64,000 nucleotides of DNA from an uncultured Pelagibacteraceae bacterium (GCA_902625715.1 CACOCP010000004.1:1-64000), one strand, 5' to 3'. Positions 9,152-17,729 are shown, counted from the stretch's first letter. Notes: generated from the sequence alone by a model not told the origin. Numbers and translations: made by a program.

Positions 9152-9770
9152 ACCGCCATCATATTGGAATAAAGCGAGGAGATATTTATCATCAAAGGAT
9201 ATAGTAATGAAAACTTTAATTGAAAAATATTCTGATGCTTCACTTACAACTAGAAAAAATATATTTCTTTCACTTTGTAAAAGTATTATTGGTCAGCAGA
9301 TTAGTGTCGCGGCTGCTAATTCTGTATTTTTAAAGTTTAAAAAAAAATGTAAGAATAAAATTTCTCCTAAAACAATTAAAAAACTAACTTTCACACAATT
9401 AAAAAGCTGTGGATTAAGCAGGCAAAAAGTAAAAGGAATTAAGTCGTTAGCTGAAAAAATGGTTAACAATGAATTTAAACCTAATTTAATAAAAAATATG
9501 TCTGATGAGCAAGCCATTGAGTATTTATCAGAATTGAGACAGATAGGCAGATGGTCTGCTGAGATGATACTTTTATTTACCTATAACAGATCAAATATTT
9601 GGCCTGTTCAAGATATTGGTTTATTGCGAGCTATATCAAATAATTATAAAAAAAAATATTTGCCACCAAATAATTTTGTAAAAAAATTAAAAATTAGATT
9701 TTCCCCATATTGTTCAGTAGCAACATGGTATCTATGGAGATCTATAGATGATGAACCTATTCAGTACTAA
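9144..9770 (+). CDS. DNA-3-methyladenine glycosylase (AlkA-type, HhH-GPD)
   Basis: A 208-residue base-excision repair enzyme removing alkylated purines. Visible motifs: SIIGQQISVAAANSV, the helix-hairpin-helix with LRQIGRWSAEMIL, and the catalytic aspartate in WPVQDIGLLRA, all in the order of the HhH-GPD superfamily. I chose ATG at 9144; a TTG nine bases upstream is in frame but would add only three residues. The start overlaps the EamA stop. The last 14 bases overlap the 3' end of the DUF1330 gene on the other strand. Confidence 0.88.
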   Translation: MSKPPSYWNKARRYLSSKDIVMKTLIEKYSDASLTTRKNIFLSLCKSIIGQQISVAAANSVFLKFKKKCKNKISPKTIKKLTFTQLKSCGLSRQKVKGIKSLAEKMVNNEFKPNLIKNMSDEQAIEYLSELRQIGRWSAEMILLFTYNRSNIWPVQDIGLLRAISNNYKKKYLPPNNFVKKLKIRFSPYCSVATWYLWRSIDDEPIQY

Positions 9771-10053
9771 ATCCTTCTACAACTTGCATATGTCGAACAG
9801 TTGTATCTTTAGCTAAGGCCCAACCTTTTTGATATTCTTTTGAGTCGTGACATTCAATTGCCTTTTGATAATTCGGGAATTCCCAAACAACTGTTCTTAA
9901 AAAATTATCTCCTTCAAAAGATTGACTCTTACCTCCTCTTACTAGAGGCACACCTCCATAACTTTTAATAATTGGTGTTGCTGCTTCAGCATATTTTCTT
10001 AAATTTTCTTGGCTTTCAATTTTTGTATATAAACTTATCCAATATCCTTTCAT
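9757..10053 (-). CDS. DUF1330 family protein
   Basis: A 98-residue protein with the ferredoxin-like dimeric alpha/beta-barrel pattern of DUF1330: KGYWISLYTKI start, GGVPLVRGGKSQSFEG centre and FPNYQKAIECHDSKEYQ, where the serine/aspartate-Y pattern is conserved. No catalytic function is established for the family. It is divergent from the phosphoribosyltransferase and has a purine-rich Shine-Dalgarno stretch (GGAGAAA) ahead of its ATG. Confidence 0.8.
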   Translation of the reverse strand: MKGYWISLYTKIESQENLRKYAEAATPIIKSYGGVPLVRGGKSQSFEGDNFLRTVVWEFPNYQKAIECHDSKEYQKGWALAKDTTVRHMQVVEGFSTE

Positions 10054-10085
10054 TATATATTTCTCCTTTTTAAATTTTAAAATTT

Positions 10086-10634
10086 ATGATACCAGATTTT
10101 ATGTCGGAAAAATTAATAATCAGTTTTGAAGAATACCTGGACACAGTAGAAAAACTTGCGTTAGAAATAAATAATAATTTTAAACCAACTGTACTAGTTG
10201 GAATTATGAGAGGTGCTGCACCTATAATTGACATTTTATCGAGGATTTTAAAATTACCCACAGCTTACATAGTAATCCAAAGTTACTCTGGCGAAGGCAT
10301 GGAAGATAAGCAAGGAGAATTAGTTTTTGCTAGAGATATAAGCTCTATAGCTAAAGAGGAAGACTTTAAAAAAGTTTTATTGGTTGATGACCTGTCTGAC
10401 ACGGGTCTTACACTAAATAAAAGCATAGAATGGTTGAAAAATTACCAACCAATTAAAAATAAAATTCAAGAAATTAAAACTGCTTGTTTATGGAAGAAAA
10501 AATCATCTAAATTTACACCAGATTTTTGTCCAATTAAGCTCGATAACGATCCATGGATAGTACAACCTACAGAGCATTACGAGGAAATGTCTATTGATGA
10601 AGTAATTGAAAAACAAAATAGGGCTAGAGATTAA
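10086..10634 (+). CDS. Purine (hypoxanthine/xanthine-type) phosphoribosyltransferase
   Basis: A 182-residue type I phosphoribosyltransferase. The PRPP-binding signature VLLVDDLSDTGLTL is near residues 97-110 and the N-terminal loop GIMRGAAPI is the pyrophosphate loop. It belongs with the xanthine/hypoxanthine group that converts free bases to nucleotides with PRPP. The facing gene is an NCS2 purine permease, so the pair probably forms an uptake-and-salvage unit (inference from context). Alternative in-frame ATG at 10101 is possible. The stop codon lies in the loop of an intergenic inverted repeat. Confidence 0.8.
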   Translation: MIPDFMSEKLIISFEEYLDTVEKLALEINNNFKPTVLVGIMRGAAPIIDILSRILKLPTAYIVIQSYSGEGMEDKQGELVFARDISSIAKEEDFKKVLLVDDLSDTGLTLNKSIEWLKNYQPIKNKIQEIKTACLWKKKSSKFTPDFCPIKLDNDPWIVQPTEHYEEMSIDEVIEKQNRARD

Positions 10635-10643
10635 CTCTAGCCC
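10621..10643. terminator. Perfect inverted repeat between converging purine-salvage genes
   Basis: GGGCTAGAG (10621-10629), a five-base loop containing the phosphoribosyltransferase stop codon, then CTCTAGCCC (10635-10643). On the minus strand it is followed by an imperfect T-rich tract (TATTTTGTTTTTC), so it works best as a terminator for the NCS2 permease; on the plus strand no T-run follows. Confidence 0.6.
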
Positions 10644-10657
10644 ATTTAGATAATTAT

Positions 10658-11968
10658 TTAAGCTACTACGAAACTAATTAAACTTAAAACTGCAATAACC
10701 CATATTGCAGGAGAAGTATCAGAAGCTTTTCCTGTAAATAATCTTATTAATGCATAAGATACAAATGCCAAGGCAATACCATTGCTGATACTGTAAGTTA
10801 ATGGCATCGTAATCATTGCAAGTATGGCTGGGGCTGACTCACCTATATCATTCCACTCAATATCTGTAATGTTTCTTACAAAAAGAACTGATACAAATAA
10901 TAGAGCTGCACCATCAATTTGTTTTGGCAAACTAGTTGCTAATGGTGCAAAAAATATGCAAGAAAGAAACAGAAGCCCAATAACTAAAGAAGTCATTCCT
11001 GTTTTCCCACCTGCTTTTACACCAGCACCAGACTCTACATAACTTGTTACAGTAGTGGTTCCCATCATTGCACCCGCAACAGTACTAACACTGTCTGATA
11101 GCATCGCTTTATTTATATCTTGAACTTTACCTTTTTTATCAACTTTGCCAGCAACATTAGCAACCGATGTTAATGTTCCTGCAGTATCGAAAAAATCGAT
11201 AAAAAGTAACGTAAAGATTACAGTTGACATTCCTGCTGTCATAGCCGCAGATAAGTCAAATTCAAAAAGGTATGTCATAGGGGGTGGAGCACTTGCTATA
11301 CCATTAAATTTTGCAAGACCAGTTGCCCATGAAATTATACTGAACGCTAAAATACCAATAATAATATTTCCTTTTACATTCATTTTTTCAAGCACGACAA
11401 TCACAATAAAAGTTGCACAACCTAATAAAACCAAAGGGTTACTTAAGTCTCCAAGTTTTACTAAAGTTACAGGATCGTCAACAACAACCTCCATAATTTG
11501 TAATCCAATGATCGCTAAAAATAATCCTATACCTGCTCCAATACCTAACTTTAAGCTTCTTGGAATTGAGTTAATTAACCAGGCTCGAATTGGCGTGAGA
11601 GATATAATTAAAAACAATACACCTGCAACAAGTACAGCACCTAATGCCTCTTGCGGCGTGTATCCCATTCCTGCACAAACTCCAAATGCAACAAAAGCAT
11701 TAATTCCCATTCCTGGAGCTAATCCGATAGGCCATGTTTTTCCATAAAATGCCATTATAAAACATGCAAGAGCCGTTGCTAAAATTGTTGCTGTGTATAC
11801 TGCTCCAAAATCAAAAAATCCTTTTTCAGGCCCAGCAAATTCACCCGAAAGTATAAATGGATTTAAAAACATAATATAAGCCATAGTTAAAAATGTTGTA
11901 ACACCGGCTATGACTTCAGTACGAAAGTCTGTTTTATGTTTTTTATAGTTAAAATAATTATCTAACAT
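10658..11968 (-). CDS. NCS2-family purine (adenine/guanine/hypoxanthine) permease, AzgA-like
   Basis: A 436-residue inner-membrane transporter with 12-14 hydrophobic segments. Diagnostic features: N-terminal TDFRTEVIAGVTTFLTMAYI, GLAPGMGINAFVAFGV, LFIDFFDTAGTL and the pseudo-repeat GTTTVTSYVESGAGVKAGGKTGMT, all characteristic of the AzgA branch (proton symport of adenine, guanine, hypoxanthine) rather than uracil/xanthine UraA types. An unusually good Shine-Dalgarno (AGGAGG, five bases before ATG) suggests high translation. It faces a purine phosphoribosyltransferase across a shared hairpin. No riboswitch is visible in its 5' region. Confidence 0.9.
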   Translation of the reverse strand: MLDNYFNYKKHKTDFRTEVIAGVTTFLTMAYIMFLNPFILSGEFAGPEKGFFDFGAVYTATILATALACFIMAFYGKTWPIGLAPGMGINAFVAFGVCAGMGYTPQEALGAVLVAGVLFLIISLTPIRAWLINSIPRSLKLGIGAGIGLFLAIIGLQIMEVVVDDPVTLVKLGDLSNPLVLLGCATFIVIVVLEKMNVKGNIIIGILAFSIISWATGLAKFNGIASAPPPMTYLFEFDLSAAMTAGMSTVIFTLLFIDFFDTAGTLTSVANVAGKVDKKGKVQDINKAMLSDSVSTVAGAMMGTTTVTSYVESGAGVKAGGKTGMTSLVIGLLFLSCIFFAPLATSLPKQIDGAALLFVSVLFVRNITDIEWNDIGESAPAILAMITMPLTYSISNGIALAFVSYALIRLFTGKASDTSPAIWVIAVLSLISFVVA

Positions 11969-12104
11969 TTATGCCTCCTAAAGTTTAATATTTATTAGAT
12001 TCTTAAATGAAATTCCCGATTTTAGATTGAATTATTAACAATTTTCAACTTAGGATTTTAATTTTGCCTTATTTTCGTGGATAAGATTTATCATAAATAT
12101 TTTT

Positions 12105-12407
12105 ATGAATATAAAATTTATTTTAATCTCTCTATTCTCTTTAATTCTTCTATCTGGCTGTCAAACAATTAAAAATAAATCCGATGAAGTTGCAGAGAAA
12201 GAAAATGAGAAATATGGACAATTTGTTGGCAAACAAGTTAGTGAATTAAAAATGGAGCTTGGAGCACCTACAGAAGATTTTGTTAATGAACTTGGGAATG
12301 AAACTTTAGTTTATAAAACTAAAAAATATGGCTTACCTTGTGACAGAAAGTTCGAGATTAATTCTTCAGGTACAATTATAGGATTTAATTCAAGCGGTTG
12401 TTTTTAA
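12105..12407 (+). CDS. Small lipoprotein, BamE/OmlA-like
   Basis: A 100-residue protein with a lipoprotein signal (hydrophobic core then LLSGC, lipid-modified Cys19). The mature part contains VGKQVSELKMELGAPTED and a Y-x-T-K-KYGLPCDRKFEI strand, resembling the SmpA/OmlA (BamE) fold in which a G-x-P loop is conserved. A role in outer-membrane assembly would fit the fold, but this is weak evidence; a general envelope lipoprotein is the safer call. A strong hairpin terminator follows three bases after the stop. Confidence 0.55.
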   Translation: MNIKFILISLFSLILLSGCQTIKNKSDEVAEKENEKYGQFVGKQVSELKMELGAPTEDFVNELGNETLVYKTKKYGLPCDRKFEINSSGTIIGFNSSGCF

Positions 12408-12438
12408 ACCTGTGGGGCTTAACCCCACAAGCAAGGTT
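12408..12438. terminator. Bidirectional terminator between the small lipoprotein and hsp20
   Basis: TGTGGGG (12411-12417), loop CTTAA, CCCCACA (12423-12429), with outer AACC/GGTT pairs separated by a bulge on the 3' side. T-tracts flank both arms (GGTTTT to the right; TTTAAAAACAA on the other strand). Located between convergent genes, it should serve both. Confidence 0.75.
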
Positions 12439-12442
12439 TTAC

Positions 12443-12889
12443 TTATTTGATTTCAATAAGTTTTCTTTTTTTATGCTCTGGTATTATTCTTTCACAAGCA
12501 ATAGTTAAAAGACCATCTTTAAGTTGAGCGCCATTTACTTTTACATCATCGGCAATTGTAAATGATCTTGCAAAATGTCTTTGGGAAATGCCTTTGTGAA
12601 TTATTTCACCATCATCGTTTTTATTGTCTGACTTATCAACTTGTTTTGTTCTTACAGTTAATAAATTATCTTCAAATTCAACTTCAACATCATTTTTACT
12701 GAACCCAGCAAGCGCAAGCTCTATAGAGTATTTGTCTTGTCCAGTTCTTCTGATGTTGTATGGCGGATAGTTTGATTGCATGCTCAAACCCCCATTTCCA
12801 AGCATATTTTCGAATTGGTCAAACATATCGTCGAAACCAATAGAAAACGGCCTTAATGAATTGAAAATAGATAGATCCTTACTTGTCAT
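12443..12889 (-). CDS. Hsp20/IbpA-type small heat-shock chaperone
   Basis: A 148-residue ATP-independent holdase. The alpha-crystallin domain runs from about residue 40 to 135: YPPYNIRRTGQDKYSIELALAG, GFSKNDVEVEFEDNLLTVR, and the QRHFARSFTIADDVKV segment, with the C-terminal I-x-I/V-like IIPEHKK anchor. This is the IbpA class common in alphaproteobacteria. A strong Shine-Dalgarno (AGGAGG) is sequestered in a ROSE-like hairpin and an RpoH-type promoter lies about 65-90 bases upstream of the start, so both transcription and translation should be heat induced. Confidence 0.93.
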   Translation of the reverse strand: MTSKDLSIFNSLRPFSIGFDDMFDQFENMLGNGGLSMQSNYPPYNIRRTGQDKYSIELALAGFSKNDVEVEFEDNLLTVRTKQVDKSDNKNDDGEIIHKGISQRHFARSFTIADDVKVNGAQLKDGLLTIACERIIPEHKKRKLIEIK

Positions 12890-12895
12890 AATTTC

Positions 12896-12942
12896 CTCCT
12901 TTGTTAAGCAAGTATATTTATGTAAGCCCCATTAGGCGACTT
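12896..12942 (-). promoter_or_regulatory. ROSE-like RNA thermometer in the hsp20 leader
   Basis: Two consecutive hairpins make up almost the whole predicted leader. The 3' hairpin (12896-12912, minus strand) is CUUGCUU-AACA-AAGGAG: the UUGCU anti-SD pairs with AGGA leaving a bulged G, exactly the conserved geometry of ROSE elements, and it masks the Shine-Dalgarno. The upstream hairpin (12924-12942) is AAGUC(G)CC-UAAU-GGGGCUU. ROSE elements are known upstream of alphaproteobacterial small heat-shock genes. Seen directly by base pairing; thermosensing is inferred. Confidence 0.7.
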
Positions 12943-12949
12943 ATGAATT

Positions 12950-12979
12950 ATATATAGGAATGAAATTTATTTTTTCAAG
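12950..12979 (-). promoter_or_regulatory. RpoH (sigma-32)-type promoter of hsp20
   Basis: On the minus strand CTTGAAA (12973-12979), a 14-base spacer, then CCTATATAT. This matches the alphaproteobacterial RpoH consensus and resembles the groES promoter in this window (13-base spacer). Predicted start falls at about 12943, at the base of the first leader hairpin. Confidence 0.7.
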
Positions 12980-12984
12980 ATTGG

Positions 12985-15060
12985 TTAAATCTTATCAGTA
13001 ATTTTTAATATAAAAGAATAATCTAGTGCAATTTCTTCAATAGCACCATCTCTTCCAGACTTACCACCGTGCCCAGCATTCATTTCAGTTTTTAATAGTA
13101 GTAAATTATTATCTGTTTTATTTTCTCTTAGTTTTGCAGTAAATTTTGCAGGTTCATCGAACAGAACTCTGTTGTCACTTAAACTTGTAGTAATTAATAT
13201 ATCCGGATAATCCATTTTTTTTATATTGTTATAAGGTGCATAAGAATAAATATAATCGAAATGTTCCTTGTTTTCTTTAGCATTTCCAAATTCATCAAAT
13301 TCTCCTACAGTAAGAGGAAGTGAATGATCTAAATTAGTTGTTAATGAGTCTACAAATGGAACAGCCATAACAATACCTTTAAACAATTCTGGATTTTTAT
13401 TAACAACTGCCCCCATTAATAAACCACCTGCAGAACCACCCATTCCAATTATTTTTCCCTTAGATGTATATTTTTTTTCAATAAGAAATTTAGCGACTGC
13501 AATATAATCCTCAAAAGTATTTTTTTTATTAAGAAGTTTTCCCTCCTTCCACCATTTCATTCCTTTTTCCATTCCCCCTCTTATATGTGCAGTGACCCAT
13601 ATTATATCTCGATTAATTAAGCTTAATCTCGTTGAAGAAAAGTTTGGTGTCATTGAACTTCCATACGACCCATAGCCATACAATAGTAAATTAGCTGAGC
13701 CATCGACTGGTGTATTTTTATGCCTAGTTATTGTTAATGGAATTAATCTATTGTCATGTGAAGAACACTCAAGCCGTTCCACTATGTAATCATCTGAATT
13801 GTGACCAGAGGGAATTTCCTGTTCTTTTAATAATTTTCTCTCTTTAGACTTAAGATTATACAAATACGTTCGTCCAGGTGTTTTTGGTGACGAATATGAT
13901 AAGTGAACCTCGTCAGTATTCTTATCTTTTTGAGCTAAAGAGACACCAGGTACAATAACTTTTTCGTCAGAAAAAATAATCTCCTCCTCTTTGTTAGTTT
14001 TGGGGTCTCTAAGAATAAGTTTACTCAATGCATTTGAGGTTTCGGATCTTATTATCCAATTTTTCAAAAATACTAAACCACCTATCAAAACTTCGTTTCT
14101 TGCAGGTATAAAAACTTCCCAATTTTGATCTTCCAAACTTCTTGCTCTCTCAATTTTAAAATCTTCAGCATCTTTATTGGTGTGTTTATAAAAATGCTCA
14201 TCCCAAGAATTTACGGAATAAATTATTCCTCTTTCCCTTTTTTCAATAAGTTTCGGTTTTGGTTCCTGCTCGTCAACTGAAAAATAATATTGTTCTGATG
14301 TATTATGATCTGAAGAAGTAATAAAAAAAAATTTTTCATCCGAACTAATAGCTAGCCCAACTGTGAATGCTTCACTTTTTTCCTCAAAAATAAGCTCGTC
14401 ATCTAAAACACTGCTACCCAATTTGTGTCTGAATATTTTTCTTGGTCGATGATGTTCATCAAGTTTTGAGTAAAAAATGTACTTATCATCTAAACTGAAA
14501 GTGATGCTTCCACTTGTTTCCTGTATTTTTTCAGTAATTAATTTATTTGTTTCTATATCGCGCACATGAATTGTGTAATATTCAGATCCCTTCAAATCTA
14601 GAGAATAGGCAAGGTATTTATCATTAAAACTAACTTCTAAATCTCCTAAACCAAAATATTCAGTATTTAATTTTTCTTTTTCCTTATCTCCATTCCAAAT
14701 TTCCTCTACTTCATTGGTATTAATTTTTTTTCTTAATTTAATTGAATAATTTCCTTTTTCTGTTGTTTTGGTCCAATACTCATAGCGAACATCTTTAAAT
14801 GGCAACGACTGATCCTCTAATTTTATTCTTCCTTTAATTTCATCAAATATTTTTTTTTGACTATCTTTAGTATTTTTCATTTGATATTCAAAATATGCAT
14901 TTTCTTCCTCTAGATATTTTCTAACTTCAGGTAAAAGCTTTGAACTATCTTTGAGAACTTCTAAAATATTTTTTTGATGTATCCAGCTATAATTATCTTC
15001 CCAAAAGACATCGTGACAAGATTTTACTTCTGGTTTTTTTTGTAATTGTGGTATTTTCAT
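12985..15060 (-). CDS. ptrB: Oligopeptidase B (prolyl oligopeptidase family S9A)
   Basis: A 691-residue cytoplasmic serine peptidase cleaving short peptides after basic residues. The N-terminal half is the seven-bladed propeller (DDPYSW-like start HDVFWEDNYSWIHQ; SFNDKYLAYSLDLKGSEYYT). The C-terminal alpha/beta hydrolase domain has GMGGSAGGLL with Ser543, SDNRV with Asp629, and NAGHGGKSGR with His664. The motif AHIRGGMEKGMKWW is characteristic of oligopeptidase B. Full length. It diverges from the J-domain gene with only 15 bases between the two starts, so their promoters overlap each other's coding starts. Confidence 0.92.
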   Translation of the reverse strand: MKIPQLQKKPEVKSCHDVFWEDNYSWIHQKNILEVLKDSSKLLPEVRKYLEEENAYFEYQMKNTKDSQKKIFDEIKGRIKLEDQSLPFKDVRYEYWTKTTEKGNYSIKLRKKINTNEVEEIWNGDKEKEKLNTEYFGLGDLEVSFNDKYLAYSLDLKGSEYYTIHVRDIETNKLITEKIQETSGSITFSLDDKYIFYSKLDEHHRPRKIFRHKLGSSVLDDELIFEEKSEAFTVGLAISSDEKFFFITSSDHNTSEQYYFSVDEQEPKPKLIEKRERGIIYSVNSWDEHFYKHTNKDAEDFKIERARSLEDQNWEVFIPARNEVLIGGLVFLKNWIIRSETSNALSKLILRDPKTNKEEEIIFSDEKVIVPGVSLAQKDKNTDEVHLSYSSPKTPGRTYLYNLKSKERKLLKEQEIPSGHNSDDYIVERLECSSHDNRLIPLTITRHKNTPVDGSANLLLYGYGSYGSSMTPNFSSTRLSLINRDIIWVTAHIRGGMEKGMKWWKEGKLLNKKNTFEDYIAVAKFLIEKKYTSKGKIIGMGGSAGGLLMGAVVNKNPELFKGIVMAVPFVDSLTTNLDHSLPLTVGEFDEFGNAKENKEHFDYIYSYAPYNNIKKMDYPDILITTSLSDNRVLFDEPAKFTAKLRENKTDNNLLLLKTEMNAGHGGKSGRDGAIEEIALDYSFILKITDKI

Positions 15061-15075
15061 TATGAAATTTATTAC

Positions 15076-15588
15076 ATGAATTATTTTATTTTAATACTTA
15101 TTATTTTTATTGTTGTATATCTATTCCTAAACTGGTTTGCCAAAACATCTTCAAAAAAAATTTCAAAGTATATTAGATTATTTATAATTTTTTTTTCAGT
15201 TCTTTTAGCATTTCTTATGTTTTATGCAGGAAGGTATATTTTCTCACTACCATTTTTGTTGGCGGTACTTCCTTTAATTAAAACAAAAGCTGGTATTACT
15301 TTGCTTCAATTAATAAGGATCTGGGGACTTTTGCGTGTTTTAAAAAGCTCTGGAAGATTTAATTTTAATAATTTTAATCAAGCCAACTATACTCAAAATA
15401 TGAAAATTGATGAGGCATTTAAAATTTTAAATCTTGATATGAATAAAAAATATTCAAAAGAAGAAGTAATGAAATCTTACAAGAGTATTATGAAAAAAAT
15501 TCATCCAGATGTAAGTCCTGAACTTTCAAGATTGGCATCTATTGTAAACGAAGCTAAGGATGTTGTGATAAAAAGTATAGATATTTAA
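15076..15588 (+). CDS. Membrane-anchored J-domain protein
   Basis: 170 residues from the ATG at 15076 (an in-frame TTG at 15046 would start inside ptrB and is less likely). Two or three hydrophobic segments occupy the first 75 residues, followed by a glycine/asparagine-poor linker and a C-terminal J domain: DEAFKILNLD, SKEEVMKSYKSIMKKIHPDVSPE, with the HPD tripeptide needed to stimulate DnaK. The layout (N-terminal membrane anchor, C-terminal J domain) resembles alphaproteobacterial relatives of mitochondrial Tim14/Pam18. It should recruit DnaK to the membrane; clients unknown. Confidence 0.8.
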   Translation: MNYFILILIIFIVVYLFLNWFAKTSSKKISKYIRLFIIFFSVLLAFLMFYAGRYIFSLPFLLAVLPLIKTKAGITLLQLIRIWGLLRVLKSSGRFNFNNFNQANYTQNMKIDEAFKILNLDMNKKYSKEEVMKSYKSIMKKIHPDVSPELSRLASIVNEAKDVVIKSIDI

Positions 15589-15625
15589 TCTTTACTAAAA
15601 AAATATTATCTATTAATTTATTATA

Positions 15626-16510
15626 ATGAGTAAGGTAAATGGCATATACGCTGCAACACTATCAGTGTTAAATGATGATTTGTCCCTAAACATTAAAAAA
15701 ACCATTAATCATGCAGAGAATGTAATGGAATTAGGTTGTCACGGTGTAGTTTTTTTTGGCAGTACAGGCCAGTCACAACTAATTTCTTTATCCGATAAGA
15801 TACAAATGATCAATAATTTACCTGGCAGTCAACATAAAGAAAAATTTATAATCGGCACTGGCTTGAATTCGCTAGGTGACACAATCAATTTGATGAGTAT
15901 TTCACTATCGAATAAATTAAACAAATTTTTAATAATGCCACCTGCTTATTACAAGTACCACGACGATGATGTTATAAATTTTTATTCAAAGATTATTGAA
16001 GCTTTACCTGAAAGTGAAATCATACTTTATAATTTTGAAAAATTATCTGGTTATATTTTTAGTTTAGAATGTATTGAAAAATTAGTCTCTAAATTTCCAA
16101 AACAAATTATTGGTGTAAAAGATAGCTCATATAACATCTATAAAAAAATAAAAATAGATAATTTTTCCATCATGCCTGGCTCTGAAATAAAACTGCTGGA
16201 AGGACTATCTATTGGTTGTTCTGGAATTATTACTGCAACTGCAAATGTTACAGCTTCACTTGCAAGAAATGTTTATGATGATTTTGTAAACAAAAGAGAT
16301 CAGACACAAAATCAAAAATTATGTGAAGTAAGAAATACGTTCGATAAATTTAATTTAATTTCAGGATTACATACTTTTTTAAAGAGTAAAGATAATAATT
16401 TTAAAAATTTATTACCACCTCTTCACTTACTACCCGAAGATCAAGAGAATGAATTAAAAACATTATTAAAAAATTTAGATTTTGATATTAAAATACCAAG
16501 AGCTGCATAA
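15626..16510 (+). CDS. Dihydrodipicolinate synthase (DapA) family aldolase/lyase
   Basis: A 294-residue (beta/alpha)8 class I aldolase of the DapA/NanA superfamily. Visible: GIYAATLSVLNDD start, GCHGVVFFGSTGQSQ (the GTTGE-like loop, here GSTGQ), LIMPPAYYKY, ILYNFEKLSG with the tyrosine, and the Schiff-base lysine in IIGVKDSS near residue 165. The loop substitution (Q for E) and position next to cfa rather than lysine genes argue against canonical DapA; a related pyruvate-dependent aldolase is more likely. Stop overlaps the cfa start by one base (TAATG). Confidence 0.8.
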   Translation: MSKVNGIYAATLSVLNDDLSLNIKKTINHAENVMELGCHGVVFFGSTGQSQLISLSDKIQMINNLPGSQHKEKFIIGTGLNSLGDTINLMSISLSNKLNKFLIMPPAYYKYHDDDVINFYSKIIEALPESEIILYNFEKLSGYIFSLECIEKLVSKFPKQIIGVKDSSYNIYKKIKIDNFSIMPGSEIKLLEGLSIGCSGIITATANVTASLARNVYDDFVNKRDQTQNQKLCEVRNTFDKFNLISGLHTFLKSKDNNFKNLLPPLHLLPEDQENELKTLLKNLDFDIKIPRAA

Positions 16511-17697
16511 TGAATTTAGCTAATTTTTTAAATAAAATATTTACTCAGGATGGATTTATACTAATTGATTATAATTCAAAAAAATATCAAATAGGCAAAC
16601 CTATTAAAGAAAAACCTATAAACTTAAGAATATTAGATAAATCTTTACATTACAAATTAATTTTTTATCCAGATTTATATTTAGGAGAGGCTTATACAGA
16701 TGGATCTTTGATAATAGAGAATGGAACACTTACAGAGTTTTTAGAAATAGCATTTAAAAATATAGGGAGAAGTGAAATAAGCACATATAGCAAGATACTT
16801 AAAAAAATTAGAGGAACCTATAGATATCTTACTAATTATAATCAAATCACAAAATCAAAAAAAAATGTCAGTCACCATTATGATATATCTGAAAAACTTT
16901 ATGATCTTTTTTTAGATGAAAAAAGACAATATTCGTGTGCCTACTTTAAAGATGAAAATAATACTTTAGATGAGGCTCAAAATTATAAAATTGATCATAT
17001 AATAAAAAAATTAAATATAAAACCAAATCAAAAAGTATTGGATATAGGATCTGGCTGGGGCTCTCTTGCAATCGACATTGCAAAGAAAACAAGTGCTCAT
17101 GTGGTTGGAATAACACTTTCAGAAAACCAGTTAGAATATAGTAAAAAGAAAGCAAAGGAATTAAATTTGGGTAATCAAGTAGATTTTAAACTTATTGATT
17201 ATAGAGAAATAAATGAAAAATTTGATCGAATTGTAAGTGTTGGAATGTTCGAGCACGTAGGAAGAAAATATTATCAAAAGTTCTTTAATCAAGTTGCAAA
17301 ATTACTTAATGAAGATGGAGCAGCTTTAATCCACACAATTGGTTCAGTAAATGGCCCAAGAGACCCACAGCCTTGGATAAATAAGTATATATTTCCTGGG
17401 GGTTATACTCCAAGTTTAAGCGAGGTAGCCGGCCCTATTGAAAAATCTGGTTTAATTATAACGGATTTAGAGATTTTAAGAATGCATTACGCCCACACTC
17501 TTAGACATTGGAAAGAAAGATTTTTGCAAAAAAAAGATCAAGTTTTAGATATGTTTGATGAAAGGTTCATGAGGATGTGGGAATTTTATCTTGCAAGTTG
17601 TGAAATGGCTTTCAAATGGGGAGATCAGGTTGTATTTCAGTTACAATTAACAAAAAAATTAACATCAGTTCCTAATACTAGAGACTATATTTATTAA
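16510..17697 (+). CDS. cfa: Cyclopropane-fatty-acyl-phospholipid synthase family
   Basis: 395 residues. SAM-dependent enzyme that methylenates cis double bonds in membrane lipids. The catalytic domain starts at NVSHHYDISEKLYDLFLDE, followed by the conserved QYSCAYF, the SAM site VLDIGSGWGSLAIDIA, GITLSENQLEYS, MFEHVGRKYY and IFPGGYTPSL, all diagnostic of the Cfa/mycolic acid methyltransferase family. The N-terminal region (1-115) is the lipid-binding domain. Coupled to the upstream DapA-like gene. A side activity on other lipids is possible within the family. Confidence 0.9.
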   Translation: MNLANFLNKIFTQDGFILIDYNSKKYQIGKPIKEKPINLRILDKSLHYKLIFYPDLYLGEAYTDGSLIIENGTLTEFLEIAFKNIGRSEISTYSKILKKIRGTYRYLTNYNQITKSKKNVSHHYDISEKLYDLFLDEKRQYSCAYFKDENNTLDEAQNYKIDHIIKKLNIKPNQKVLDIGSGWGSLAIDIAKKTSAHVVGITLSENQLEYSKKKAKELNLGNQVDFKLIDYREINEKFDRIVSVGMFEHVGRKYYQKFFNQVAKLLNEDGAALIHTIGSVNGPRDPQPWINKYIFPGGYTPSLSEVAGPIEKSGLIITDLEILRMHYAHTLRHWKERFLQKKDQVLDMFDERFMRMWEFYLASCEMAFKWGDQVVFQLQLTKKLTSVPNTRDYIY

Positions 17698-17729
17698 ATT
17701 ATTACTGATAGATCTTAAAATTCGCTTTG

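Noticed and set aside
11145-11747. 200-codon open frame antisense to the permease gene
   Set aside because: It is the mirror of a hydrophobic, codon-biased membrane protein gene and has no family-like sequence or ribosome site.
11969-12104. Purine riboswitch ahead of the NCS2 permease
   Set aside because: The three-way junction core and the conserved loop motifs are not present; only AT-rich sequence and a strong ribosome-binding site are seen.
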